Notes under the pieces: model-generated
The model's input: the letters and a program-made list of their open reading frames with translations, nothing else
What the model was told of the DNA's origin: nothing
Database searches by the model: none
Position numbers and translations under genes: made by a program
From: Flavobacterium sp. J49
GTDB lineage: Bacteria > Bacteroidota > Bacteroidia > Flavobacteriales > Flavobacteriaceae
Assembly: GCF_011742145.1 (NCBI RefSeq)
Contig: NZ_JAAQQU010000038.1
Span: 62,001-126,000 of the forward strand
DNA length: 64,000 bases
Reading direction: 5' to 3'
Part shown: in pieces, positions 34,811-43,487 of the stretch
Position numbering within the stretch: position 1 is the first letter of the stretch
Layout of the letters: each line of letters opens with the position of its first letter

Positions 34811-35776
34811 TTGATACCTAAAGAAACCATTTTAGCCTCTGCCAAAAAGACCATATTATCAGAAAGTGAAGCCATTGCAAAGCTGGTGGATTTTGTAAAT
34901 GACGATTTTGTCCAAACAGTTGAAATCATTTACAACGCCAAAGGAAGATTAGTAGTTACCGGAATCGGAAAAAGTGCCATCATTGCCCAAAAAATTGTAG
35001 CCACTTTAAACTCTACCGGAACACCGTCCTTATTCCTTCATGCTTCCGAAGCCATTCATGGTGATTTGGGCATGGTACAACCCGGCGATGTGGTGATTTG
35101 TATTTCCAAAAGCGGCAACAGTCCGGAAATTAAAGTTTTGGTGCCTTTATTGAAACGTTTTGGCAATAAATTGGTAGCCATTACCGGAAACACTACTTCG
35201 TTTTTAGGCAAAGAAGCCGATTATGTTTTGAATACTTACGTGGAAAGCGAAGCATGCCCAAATAATTTGGCACCAACCAATAGCACTACAGCCCAATTGG
35301 TAATGGGTGATGCTTTGGCCGTTTGCCTGATGGAAATGAGAGACTTTACTGCAGAAGATTTTGCCAAATACCATCCCGGCGGTGCTTTGGGCAAAAAATT
35401 ATTACTCCGTGTGGGCGATATGCTCGATACCACTCATAAACCGATAGTTGCACCTGATTCTAGTATTAAAACGGTTATTGTAGAAATCTCCGAAAAGCGT
35501 TTGGGTGTTACGGCAGTAGTCGATAATGAAAAAGTAATCGGAATCATTACCGATGGCGATATCCGAAGAATGTTGAACAAAACAGAAACGATTTCAGGTT
35601 TGGCGGCAAAAGACATCATGACCGTGAATCCGAAGATGATTAAATCAACGGATTTGGTTAGTGATGCCTTGAATATTTTGGAAGATTTTTCCATTACGCA
35701 ATTGGTCGTTGTAGATAACGGCGAATACAAAGGCGTTTTACATTTGCATGACATTTTAAAAGAAGGCATTGTATAA
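34811..35776 (+). CDS. kdsD: D-arabinose-5-phosphate isomerase KdsD/KpsF
   Basis: A 321-residue enzyme converting ribulose 5-phosphate to arabinose 5-phosphate, the first step of Kdo for lipopolysaccharide. SIS domain at about 35-165 (VVTGIGKSAIIAQK, SKSGNSPEIKVL, CPNNLAPTNSTT), then two CBS domains (about 205-255 and 270-320, GIITDGDIRRML). The start is a TTG at 34811 (encoding MIPKETILASAKK): no upstream ATG exists in frame, and the sequence after it aligns with the usual family start. The stop overlaps the tatC ATG by 1 nt. Confidence 0.93.
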   Translation: MIPKETILASAKKTILSESEAIAKLVDFVNDDFVQTVEIIYNAKGRLVVTGIGKSAIIAQKIVATLNSTGTPSLFLHASEAIHGDLGMVQPGDVVICISKSGNSPEIKVLVPLLKRFGNKLVAITGNTTSFLGKEADYVLNTYVESEACPNNLAPTNSTTAQLVMGDALAVCLMEMRDFTAEDFAKYHPGGALGKKLLLRVGDMLDTTHKPIVAPDSSIKTVIVEISEKRLGVTAVVDNEKVIGIITDGDIRRMLNKTETISGLAAKDIMTVNPKMIKSTDLVSDALNILEDFSITQLVVVDNGEYKGVLHLHDILKEGIV

Positions 35777-36597
35777 TGGTAAAAAAAGAACTTAAAGAAA
35801 TGTCCTTTTTAGACCATCTGGAAGAGTTAAGATGGTTACTGGTAAGAAGTACACTTGCTATTATTATCATTGCTTGTGCTTCTTATTTTATTGACGATTT
35901 TATTTTCAATCAAATTATTTTCGGACCCAAAGACCCAAACTTTATCACCTACAAATTCTTTTGTGAGGTGACGCGTTTCTTTGGCGTAGATGATTCTTAT
36001 GCTTGTGCCACTGAATTTTCTTTTATCATTCAAAACACTGAAGTTGGCGGGCAGTTTTCAATTTACCTCTGGATACTAATAACCACCGGCTTTGTGCTGG
36101 GTTTCCCTTATATTCTCTGGGAGTTATGGAAATTTATTAGACCGGCATTATATGAAAACGAACGTAAAAAAGCAGGCTTGTTTATCGTTGTGTCATCGTT
36201 GCTGTTTTTTATCGGAGTGCTTTTTGGGTACTTTATTATTGTTCCTTTGACCATCAATTTCTTCGCCACTTTTAATGTAAGTGACACGATTATCAACCAA
36301 TTTACGGTGGAATCCTATATCAGCATGATTAAAACCTCGGTAATTGTAAGTGGTTTGGTTTTCGAACTTCCGATTATCATTTACTTTTTAACCAAATTAG
36401 GATTGGTAACACCCGAATTTTTGAGAAAATACAGAAGAGCTGCGATTGTAATCATACTGATTGTAGCCGCCATAGTGACGCCACCCGATATTCCGAGTCA
36501 GGTGATCGTTTCTATTCCGATATTGGTTTTATATGAAGTGAGTATTTTAATTTCCGCAGTAGTGGTCAAAAAAGAAAAAGAAAAAGAAAATGGCTGA
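35776..36597 (+). CDS. tatC: Sec-independent translocase TatC
   Basis: A 273-residue inner-membrane core of the twin-arginine translocase with six TM segments. The cytoplasmic N-terminal signature SFLDHLEELRWLLVRS binds the RR signal peptide, and FVLGFPYILWELWKFIRPALYENE is the conserved central motif. There is an insertion (GPKDPNFITYKFF..) in the first periplasmic loop, common in Bacteroidota. No tatA or tatB lies nearby. Coupled to kdsD by a 1-nt overlap and to the next gene by 8 nt. Confidence 0.95.
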   Translation: MVKKELKEMSFLDHLEELRWLLVRSTLAIIIIACASYFIDDFIFNQIIFGPKDPNFITYKFFCEVTRFFGVDDSYACATEFSFIIQNTEVGGQFSIYLWILITTGFVLGFPYILWELWKFIRPALYENERKKAGLFIVVSSLLFFIGVLFGYFIIVPLTINFFATFNVSDTIINQFTVESYISMIKTSVIVSGLVFELPIIIYFLTKLGLVTPEFLRKYRRAAIVIILIVAAIVTPPDIPSQVIVSIPILVLYEVSILISAVVVKKEKEKENG

Positions 36598-36937
36598 TTT
36601 AGTACAAGAATTTAACGACTATCGTTCTAAAATGAACGAAAAGTTATTGGCCGACAATAACAAAATTGTAAAGCGAATTTTCAACCTAGACACCAATGCT
36701 TATGCAGAAGGCGCTTTGGATGTCAAAACCAAAGAACTATTGGGTTTAGTGGCCTCAACCGTATTGCGTTGTGATGACTGTATCAAATACCATTTGGAAA
36801 CGAGCTACAAAGAAGGCATCACCAAAGAAGAAATGATGGAAGCCATGGGCATTGCTACTTTAGTCGGCGGAACCATTGTCATTCCGCACCTAAGAAGAGC
36901 TTACGAGTTCTGGGAAGCGTTAGAAGAAAATAAATAA
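36590..36937 (+). CDS. Carboxymuconolactone decarboxylase family protein (AhpD-like)
   Basis: A 115-residue all-helical protein. The AhpD-type redox motif is present as RCDDCIKYHLE (CxxC plus His). The rest of the fold (KTKELLGLVASTVL, GITKEEMMEAMGIATLVGG) is standard. It may act as a small thiol peroxidase or reductase; no AhpC partner is nearby. Translationally coupled to tatC by an 8-nt overlap. Confidence 0.9.
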   Translation: MADLVQEFNDYRSKMNEKLLADNNKIVKRIFNLDTNAYAEGALDVKTKELLGLVASTVLRCDDCIKYHLETSYKEGITKEEMMEAMGIATLVGGTIVIPHLRRAYEFWEALEENK

Positions 36938-36965
36938 TTGTTAAATGGTGGATTTGGTGATTTGT

Positions 36966-37014
36966 TTATTCGTTAATTTGTCGAATAACCAAATACACGA
37001 ATAACCGAATAACC
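36966..37014 (+). repeat. Triplicated CGAATAACC repeat with inverted partner
   Basis: CGAATAACC occurs three times (ending at 36990, 37006 and 37014), and TTATTCG at 36966-36972 can pair with the first copy. The cluster fills the 82-nt gap directly before lptB. It may be a dispersed intergenic repeat; no coding content. Confidence 0.6.
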
Positions 37015-37019
37015 TCAAA

Positions 37020-37760
37020 ATGAAGTTAAGAGCCGAAAATTTAGTCAAAACCTACAAAGGCAGAAGTGTTGTTAAAGGCATCTCTGTAGAAGTAAATCAG
37101 GGAGAAATTGTTGGTCTTTTAGGGCCAAACGGTGCCGGAAAAACCACTTCTTTCTATATGATTGTAGGCTTGGTAAAACCCAATTCCGGAAACATCTATT
37201 TGGATGACATGAACATCACCGATTTTCCGATGTACAAGCGTGCCCAACACGGGATTGGTTATTTAGCCCAAGAAGCTTCGGTCTTCCGAAAATTGAGTAT
37301 TGAAGATAATATTTTGAGTGTTTTACAACTCACCAAACTCAGCAAAGAAGAACAAGTGGCCAAAATGGAAAGTTTGATTGCCGAATTCAGTTTGGAACAC
37401 ATTCGAACCAACCGCGGTGATTTGCTTTCGGGTGGAGAAAGAAGAAGAACAGAAATCGCTCGCGCCTTGGCAACGGATCCGAAATTTATTTTGTTGGACG
37501 AGCCTTTCGCCGGAGTTGACCCGGTGGCGGTAGAAGACATTCAAAGAATTGTAGCCCAATTAAAAAACAAAAATATCGGTATCTTAATCACCGACCACAA
37601 CGTTCAGGAAACGTTAGCCATTACCGATAAAACCTATTTGATGTTTGAAGGAGGAATTCTAAAAGCCGGAATTCCGGAAGAATTGGCGGCAGACGAGATG
37701 GTAAGAAAGGTATACCTCGGACAAAACTTTGAATTGCGTAAAAAGAAATTGCATTTTTAA
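37020..37760 (+). CDS. lptB: LPS export ABC transporter ATPase LptB
   Basis: A 246-residue ABC ATPase of the Lpt machine that drives lipopolysaccharide from the inner to the outer membrane. Walker A GPNGAGKTT, signature LLSGGERRRTEIARAL, Walker B FILLDEPFAGVDP and H-loop TDHNVQETL are all present; the signature with ERRRTEIAR is typical of LptB. LptF/LptG are not in the window. It lies downstream of the tatC group, in the same direction. Confidence 0.95.
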   Translation: MKLRAENLVKTYKGRSVVKGISVEVNQGEIVGLLGPNGAGKTTSFYMIVGLVKPNSGNIYLDDMNITDFPMYKRAQHGIGYLAQEASVFRKLSIEDNILSVLQLTKLSKEEQVAKMESLIAEFSLEHIRTNRGDLLSGGERRRTEIARALATDPKFILLDEPFAGVDPVAVEDIQRIVAQLKNKNIGILITDHNVQETLAITDKTYLMFEGGILKAGIPEELAADEMVRKVYLGQNFELRKKKLHF

Positions 37761-37793
37761 ACACAAATTGCACAGATTTTTAGAGATTTTTAT

Positions 37794-38021
37794 ATGAAAC
37801 CATCTAAAGAACTTCAAGAAGAATGGGCCAAAAATCCCAGATATTGGAAACTTGGCGGATTGTTTTATTTCAATAGAGAAGACGACCGACTTTTAGTGGA
37901 TAAACCGAATCCAACCTACGGAACAACTTTCAATTTTGCGCATAAACAATCATACTTGTACCTATTGCTGATCTTTTCCTTTTTTGGGTTTATAGTTTTT
38001 ATGGTCACAAGAAATCACTAA
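37794..38021 (+). CDS. Small single-span membrane protein, unknown function
   Basis: A 75-residue protein with a charged N-terminal half (MKPSKELQEEWAKNPRYWKLGG) and one C-terminal TM helix (YLLLIFSFFGFIVFMVT). It looks like a conserved flavobacterial hypothetical. It starts 33 nt after lptB and ends at a terminator, so it is probably co-transcribed with lptB; no function is known. Confidence 0.7.
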   Translation: MKPSKELQEEWAKNPRYWKLGGLFYFNREDDRLLVDKPNPTYGTTFNFAHKQSYLYLLLIFSFFGFIVFMVTRNH

Positions 38022-38047
38022 AAAAGCTTCCTAAACGGAAGCTTTTT
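38021..38047. terminator. Bidirectional terminator overlapping the pssA stop
   Basis: Stem AAAAAGCTTCC/GGAAGCTTTTT with a 5-nt loop (38021-38047) between converging genes. The pssA stop (38031-38033) lies at the end of the left arm and its last codons form the right arm. Confidence 0.88.
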
Positions 38048-38747
38048 TAGTAACTATATTATTGAAAACCGATAGTAACACATAAAGCAAAATAATCAAC
38101 GGAACGGCCAATATCTGAAGGAAAACCAACATCAAAACAGAGATTATCAAAAAGAAAATCTGCAGCTTATATTTGGCAAAAGTGAAATTTTTAATCTTCA
38201 AGGAGAACAACGGAATTTCGGCGTTCATGATGTAAGCACTCAAAAATGTCATCAGCAACAATACCCATTTGTCATAAAAAATACCCAAATCAATATCCTG
38301 ATGAAAGTAATCGGCAATAACCGGTAAACTCGTAAAAAACAAACTATTAGCAGGCGTTGGCAAACCAATAAAAGAATCCGATTGACGCGTATCGATATTA
38401 AATTTCGCCAAACGATAACAGGCACCTAATGTAATGACAAACCCTAAAAACGGCACATAACTTTCTATACCAAAAGCATGATAATCACGTAAAAGAACAA
38501 ACATCACATAACCCGGCACAACACCACTTGTCACCATATCCGCTAATGAATCCAATTGTACTCCTAACGGTCCGGCAACACCAAACTTTCGGGCAAAGAA
38601 TCCATCAAAAAAGTCAAAGAAAATTCCGAGACTGACAAAATAAAAAGCCCATTCATATTGGGCATTAGAAACAAAAACAAGCGCCACGCAACCACTAAAG
38701 AGATTAAGCATCGTAAATAAGTTGGGAATCTGGGCTTTGATATTCAT
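38031..38747 (-). CDS. pssA: CDP-alcohol phosphatidyltransferase, probable phosphatidylserine synthase
   Basis: A 238-residue polytopic inner-membrane enzyme. The CDP-alcohol motif D(x)2DG(x)2AR(x)8G(x)3D(x)3D is complete: D45, D48, G49, A52, R53, G62, D66 and D70. About six TM segments are visible. The start IPNLFTMLNLFSGC and the overall pattern fit CDP-diacylglycerol-serine O-phosphatidyltransferase, the first step to phosphatidylethanolamine. No psd gene is in the window. Monocistronic. Confidence 0.88.
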   Translation of the reverse strand: MNIKAQIPNLFTMLNLFSGCVALVFVSNAQYEWAFYFVSLGIFFDFFDGFFARKFGVAGPLGVQLDSLADMVTSGVVPGYVMFVLLRDYHAFGIESYVPFLGFVITLGACYRLAKFNIDTRQSDSFIGLPTPANSLFFTSLPVIADYFHQDIDLGIFYDKWVLLLMTFLSAYIMNAEIPLFSLKIKNFTFAKYKLQIFFLIISVLMLVFLQILAVPLIILLYVLLSVFNNIVTKKASV

Positions 38748-38858
38748 CGATTAAGGTTTGATATTTTTAAAGAAATACAAATTTAATACAATAAGTTGCA
38801 GACTTCTGCGTTTTATATTCAAGATTTTTATGTGATATTTGTAAAAAGAAAAATTGCC

Positions 38859-39926
38859 TTGAAAAAAACGATTGCTATCCTGCTACTTTTCACTAGCCTA
38901 ATCACTCATGGTCAAGCCGTTAGAAAATACTCCAATGAGTTCATGAACATTGGCGTGGATGCAGCAGCTTTAGGCATGTCGAATGCTGTAACCGCTTTTA
39001 CCGGCGATGTGAATTCGGGGTACTGGAATCCGGCCGGAATTTTAAAAATTGAAGACCACGAAGCGGCTTTGATGCACGCCAGTTACTTTGCCAATATTGC
39101 CCAATACGATTATGCGGCTTACGCCAAAAAAATAGATGACCAAAGCGCTTGGGGTGTTTCTTTAATTCGTTTTGGAGTCGATGACATTCTAAACACTACC
39201 CAATTAATAGACAGCGAAGGCAATATCGATTACAACCGAATCAGTCTGTTTTCTACAGCCGATTATGGCTTGACTTTTTCCTACGCCCGAAAAATGAAAC
39301 TCGAAGGTTTTCAATACGGCATAAATGCCAAAGTTATCCGAAGAGTCATAGGCGATTTTGCCAATTCCTGGGGCTTTGGTTTTGATGCCGGTTTGCAATT
39401 CGACAAAAACGATTGGCATTTTGGCTTAATGTTGCGTGATATTACAACAACTTACAACGTTTGGGCCATCGATGAAGACAAATTTGAAGCCATTCAAGGC
39501 GCTGTAGAAGGTCAGAATCAGGAATTGCCTGAAAGTACCGAAATTACTTTGCCGAAAGCCCAACTGGGAATCGCCAAGAAATTCGAATTCCATTACGACT
39601 ATACCTTGTTGGCCGCTGTAAACCTGAACATGCAATTTGCCGAAACCAATGATATAATCTCTACCAGTGCCGTGAGCATTGATCCTGCTTTGGGATTTGA
39701 GTTTGGGTACACCGATTTGGTGTTTCTTCGCGCCGGTGTCGGTAATTTCCAAAATGTAGAACAAATCGACGGTTCTACCAAAGTGAATTTTCAACCGAAC
39801 ATTGGTTTAGGCTTTAAATACAAAGGCATTCAAGTAGATTATGCTTTGACCGATTTGGGTGACCAAAGTGCCGCTTTGTACTCCAATATCTTTTCGGTTA
39901 AGGTTGATTTGAGTATTTTTAGATAA
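38859..39926 (+). CDS. PorV/PorQ family outer-membrane protein (putative PorV2, type IX secretion)
   Basis: A 355-residue predicted outer-membrane beta-barrel. The best start is the TTG at 38859, giving a standard signal peptide (MKKTIAILLLFTSLITHGQ); no ATG lies upstream in frame. The N-terminal FMNIGVDAAALGMSNAVTAFTGDVNSGYWNPAG is the hallmark of the PorV/PorQ group. PorV shuttles T9SS cargo in Porphyromonas and Flavobacterium. The paralogue here resembles what is called PorV2 in flavobacteria; whether it acts in T9SS is not proven. It is followed after 6 nt by the DUF4105 gene. Confidence 0.75.
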   Translation: MKKTIAILLLFTSLITHGQAVRKYSNEFMNIGVDAAALGMSNAVTAFTGDVNSGYWNPAGILKIEDHEAALMHASYFANIAQYDYAAYAKKIDDQSAWGVSLIRFGVDDILNTTQLIDSEGNIDYNRISLFSTADYGLTFSYARKMKLEGFQYGINAKVIRRVIGDFANSWGFGFDAGLQFDKNDWHFGLMLRDITTTYNVWAIDEDKFEAIQGAVEGQNQELPESTEITLPKAQLGIAKKFEFHYDYTLLAAVNLNMQFAETNDIISTSAVSIDPALGFEFGYTDLVFLRAGVGNFQNVEQIDGSTKVNFQPNIGLGFKYKGIQVDYALTDLGDQSAALYSNIFSVKVDLSIFR

Positions 39927-39932
39927 AAAATT

Positions 39933-41051
39933 ATGTTGAAAAAAGTATTCTTCTTACTCCTATTGGTTTTCAGTTTACCCGCTTTTTCACAAAATCCAAG
40001 GCTGACTGAAAACACCCAAGTGAGCATTTTTACTTGTGGCCGTGGCGAACAATTGTATTCTACTTTCGGACATACCGCGTTGCGGATTAAGGATGAAGCC
40101 AACCAATTGGACATTGTTTTCAACTATGGCGCTTTCGATTTCAGAACGGAAAATTTTTATATGAAATTTGTAAAAGGCGATTTGCAATATTTTATGAATG
40201 TCACTTCGTTTGAAGATTTTATATTGGAATACCAAATCGACGAAAGAGAAGTAATTGAACAAACCATAGAGTTGCCATTAACCCAAAAACAAGCCCTTTT
40301 GGATGCTTTGGGCGCCTCGCTCAACTCTTCTGAAAAGTATTATACTTATAAGTTTATCGATCGAAATTGCACCACTATGGTTGCTGATAAAGTCAGTGTT
40401 TTATTGGGTCAAACCCAAATTCAGAAAGTCGATGACAAAACCCTGAGCTACAGAGCTGTATTGTATCCGTATTTTGAAAATTACTTTTGGTACAAATTGG
40501 GCATCAATATCATCTTTGGCGCCAAAACCGATGCCGATGCCGAAAAACTATTTCTGCCCGTTGAATTGATGAACAGTTTAGACAAAGCTACTGTAGCCGG
40601 AAAACCATTGGTAACTAATAAAAAAACCATTCTCAAAGGCACTGAAACCAAACCGGTTTTTTCCTTTTTCAATAGCATATACATCATTATCACTTTCTTT
40701 GTAGTGCTGATTGTCATCAATAAGCGTTGGTTGTTTTTGACCTATCTCTTTGTCGCAGGACTATTGGGTGTTTTTCTTTGTTTGGTGGGTTTGTATTCGC
40801 AGCACCAAGAAGTGCTTTGGAATTACAACGCTTTGCTTTTTAGTCCGCTATTTTTGGCTTTGCCTTTCTTAAAAGAAGCAAAACTGAAAAAAATCGGCAA
40901 CCTCTCTTTGGCTATTTTGATGGTATATATGATTTTTATGTTCAACAAACCACATTTACCCATCATGCTGCCGTTTATCTTAGCAACGTTCTACATGTTG
41001 TTGAAAATCATCGGAAGAAATCCTTTAAAACTATTGACCGCGGTAAAATAA
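39933..41051 (+). CDS. DUF4105 (Lnb N-terminal periplasmic domain) membrane protein
   Basis: A 372-residue protein: signal peptide (about 1-19), a periplasmic DUF4105 domain (VSIFTCGRGEQLYSTFGHTALRI; FIDRNCTTMVAD) with Cys/His residues that suggest a cysteine-hydrolase-like fold, then four or five TM helices in the last ~130 residues. The activity is unknown. Its last 21 nt overlap the 3' end of the convergent sugar-transferase gene. Confidence 0.85.
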   Translation: MLKKVFFLLLLVFSLPAFSQNPRLTENTQVSIFTCGRGEQLYSTFGHTALRIKDEANQLDIVFNYGAFDFRTENFYMKFVKGDLQYFMNVTSFEDFILEYQIDEREVIEQTIELPLTQKQALLDALGASLNSSEKYYTYKFIDRNCTTMVADKVSVLLGQTQIQKVDDKTLSYRAVLYPYFENYFWYKLGINIIFGAKTDADAEKLFLPVELMNSLDKATVAGKPLVTNKKTILKGTETKPVFSFFNSIYIIITFFVVLIVINKRWLFLTYLFVAGLLGVFLCLVGLYSQHQEVLWNYNALLFSPLFLALPFLKEAKLKKIGNLSLAILMVYMIFMFNKPHLPIMLPFILATFYMLLKIIGRNPLKLLTAVK

Positions 41052-42425
41052 AACGGTACTCAAGGTTTTAAACATTATACTAAAGTCGAGGAAAAGACTG
41101 CGGTGTTTGATATAATACAAGTCGTATTGAAGTTTTATCAAACTGTCATCTATCGTTTCCCCATAAGAATAATTGACTTGTGCCCAACCGGTTAATCCGG
41201 GCTTTATTACGTGACGGGTTTCGTAAAAAGGCATTACTTCGGCTATTTCGTTGACAAACACCGGTCGTTCAGGTCTTGGACCAATTACTGCCATATCGCC
41301 TTTTAGAATATTCAAAAATTGGGGAAACTCATCAATTCTCGATTTTCTCATGATTTTGCCAAAAGGTGTAATTCGGGAATCGTTGGTCGTAGCAAAAACA
41401 GCTCCGCCGCTTTCGGCATTTTTAACCATGGTTCTGAACTTGACAATATTAAAGATCTTGCCATTCTTACCCACTCTTTCTTGGGTGTAAAATAATGGTC
41501 CTTTACTACCCAAAAGATTTCCCAAAGCTACAATCGGAATTAACAACAAACCGACAGTCAAACCGATTATGGAAATCACAATTTCTAAAAACCTAACGAT
41601 AATTAAATACAAATGGTTTTGGTTGCTGCGGCTGAAAGGGAAATAACGGTAAAAATCGCGAGAAACATATTGCACCGGAATGCGCTGGGTAATATTTTCA
41701 TAGACTTGGGTGTATTCTCTGATGATATAACCACTTTCAAGTAAATGAATCAGCTGGTTGTATAATTTGACTGTAATACCGTCCGTTTTTTGGGAAGCGA
41801 TCACAATTTCAGAAATAGAATTCTTCTTCACAAATGCTTCTAAACTATTAATGTCAACACTTTTAATCTTAGGATAAAGATCACTTTTTAAATTGGCGCT
41901 GTCGGAATTGACAAAACCCAACACTCTATAATGCGGATCGGCATTTTCTAAACCATCCACCAATTCTTTTACTTGTTCTTTATCACAAATCAGGATTACT
42001 TTTTTCAGAAATCTATTCGAGGCAAAAAAGCGAACATAAATCATCCGCCAAGTAAACAAAGCCACAAAAATAGCGATGAAGAAGAAAAAGATTTGGATAC
42101 GATTGGTAGGTAAAATCGGGGTAAATATCGGGGTCAATAAATACATCAACACCGTCGTAGAAGACGTAAGTATGATACTCTTAATGACCTGAAACTGATT
42201 GCTGGCAACCTGCAAATTGTACATTTCAAAGACAGAACCTATAAAATTCAAGTAAAGTCCTAAAACAATGGTCCAATAAAAATTGGTTGCCGAAATATTG
42301 AAGTAGTTAAATTTAAAAACTATTCCTACCAAGTACAACGAAACCAACACGGAGATGACGTCAAAAAGTCTTAAAAGAATTTTTCTTTCCGAAATTTCAA
42401 AGTGAATATCCTTGTATTTGTTCAT
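41031..42425 (-). CDS. Polyprenyl-phosphate sugar-1-phosphate transferase (initiating enzyme)
   Basis: A 464-residue inner-membrane enzyme that moves a sugar-1-phosphate to undecaprenyl phosphate, starting each glycan repeat. Four N-terminal TM segments, a nucleotide-binding-like central part (FLKKVILICDKEQVKELV), a further TM near 275-300, then the bacterial sugar-transferase domain (KFRTMV, GDMAVIGPRPERP, KPGLTGWAQVN, YDLYYIKHRS). WcaJ/WbaP-type; which sugar is not clear. It is the last gene of the long minus-strand locus and overlaps the DUF4105 gene by 21 nt tail to tail. Confidence 0.92.
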   Translation of the reverse strand: MNKYKDIHFEISERKILLRLFDVISVLVSLYLVGIVFKFNYFNISATNFYWTIVLGLYLNFIGSVFEMYNLQVASNQFQVIKSIILTSSTTVLMYLLTPIFTPILPTNRIQIFFFFIAIFVALFTWRMIYVRFFASNRFLKKVILICDKEQVKELVDGLENADPHYRVLGFVNSDSANLKSDLYPKIKSVDINSLEAFVKKNSISEIVIASQKTDGITVKLYNQLIHLLESGYIIREYTQVYENITQRIPVQYVSRDFYRYFPFSRSNQNHLYLIIVRFLEIVISIIGLTVGLLLIPIVALGNLLGSKGPLFYTQERVGKNGKIFNIVKFRTMVKNAESGGAVFATTNDSRITPFGKIMRKSRIDEFPQFLNILKGDMAVIGPRPERPVFVNEIAEVMPFYETRHVIKPGLTGWAQVNYSYGETIDDSLIKLQYDLYYIKHRSLFLDFSIMFKTLSTVLFYRGQ

Positions 42426-42476
42426 CTTTTTGATAGCACCTTATTTTTTGAAGTCGCAAGTTAATAAATCTCGTGA

Positions 42477-43487
42477 TTATATCAGTAAATCTATCCACTC
42501 CTTTTTTACGATTTCCCAATCAAAGCCCTGAACGGTTTCTTTGGCATTCTTAGTAATGTTTAGCGCAAGATTTTCCTCCACAAACAACCTGAGAACTTGC
42601 TGTGTCATTCCCGCCGAATCATTATCGTTGACCAACAGAGAATTGGCCTCATGTTTTAACAAATAAGGAATACCTCCCACATTGGTAGAAACAACGGGCA
42701 AACCTAAAGCCATCGCTTCAATAACGCTTATGGGTGTATTGTCGAAATGCGTAGTATTGATAAAAACGTTGTAATCTTTGGATTTGGCTATCCAATCTTC
42801 TTTAGACAATTTGCCGGTGAATTTTACTTCCACGTTGTTTTTTTGAGCAAAACGCTTCGTCTTTTCGAAACTATCGTCTTTTTTGGGACCAATCATGCAC
42901 AAAGTAGCTTCGGGATATGTTTTTTTTAGATTGATAAAAATCTTTACGGCCATTATCGGATTGTATATTTTGGCAAATGACCTTACCCAAAGTATTCTCG
43001 GAAAATCAAATGTTTTGATCGATTGAGTATACAGCTGTAAATCAACAGTATTGGGGATGTATTTTAAATTGGCATAACCGTTATTTTTAAAAGCTTCATA
43101 CAAATAATAAGACGGGGCTATATTGATAAAGGCGTTGTTGAATATCAAATTGGAAAAAAACTTTGTCCTGACAATCCTGTTGGGCAAGTCACCACCGTGT
43201 AATTTCGGGATGTATTTTACATTTAAAATTCTACAGAGTTGAGAGATAATAAAAGCATACCAAAAATTTTTAGTACTGTAGGTATCAATCAAAACGTAGT
43301 CTACTTTTTTAGCATATTTAAAAGTCATAGAAACCATTTCCAACATTCTAAAAAACTTATTTTTTTTAGAAGAAGCATAATAAACGGTGAATCCTTCGGC
43401 TTCCAGAAACGAACCCAATGTTTCTATAGAAGTAGAAGTATACCCATGGTCAGATAACTTATTTCCTATGTAAAGCAGGCTATTCAT
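42477..43487 (-). CDS. GT4-family glycosyltransferase
   Basis: A 336-residue GT-B glycosyltransferase. The donor-binding half shows YIPNTVDLQLY, VKIFINL, CMIGPKKD and the E-x7-E-like segment NTPISVIEAMALGLPVVSTNVGG, typical of retaining GT4 enzymes. N-terminal half YIGNKLSDHGYTSTSIETLG is the acceptor-binding Rossmann fold. No membrane span. The start overlaps the Wzy-like stop by 8 nt; a 51-nt gap precedes the sugar transferase. Donor and acceptor are unknown. Confidence 0.9.
   Translation of the reverse strand: MNSLLYIGNKLSDHGYTSTSIETLGSFLEAEGFTVYYASSKKNKFFRMLEMVSMTFKYAKKVDYVLIDTYSTKNFWYAFIISQLCRILNVKYIPKLHGGDLPNRIVRTKFFSNLIFNNAFINIAPSYYLYEAFKNNGYANLKYIPNTVDLQLYTQSIKTFDFPRILWVRSFAKIYNPIMAVKIFINLKKTYPEATLCMIGPKKDDSFEKTKRFAQKNNVEVKFTGKLSKEDWIAKSKDYNVFINTTHFDNTPISVIEAMALGLPVVSTNVGGIPYLLKHEANSLLVNDNDSAGMTQQVLRLFVEENLALNITKNAKETVQGFDWEIVKKEWIDLLI

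Noticed and set aside
36966..37014. Possible CRISPR-like array
   Set aside because: The repeated unit is only 9 bp, spacing is irregular (two copies are adjacent) and there are no cas genes.
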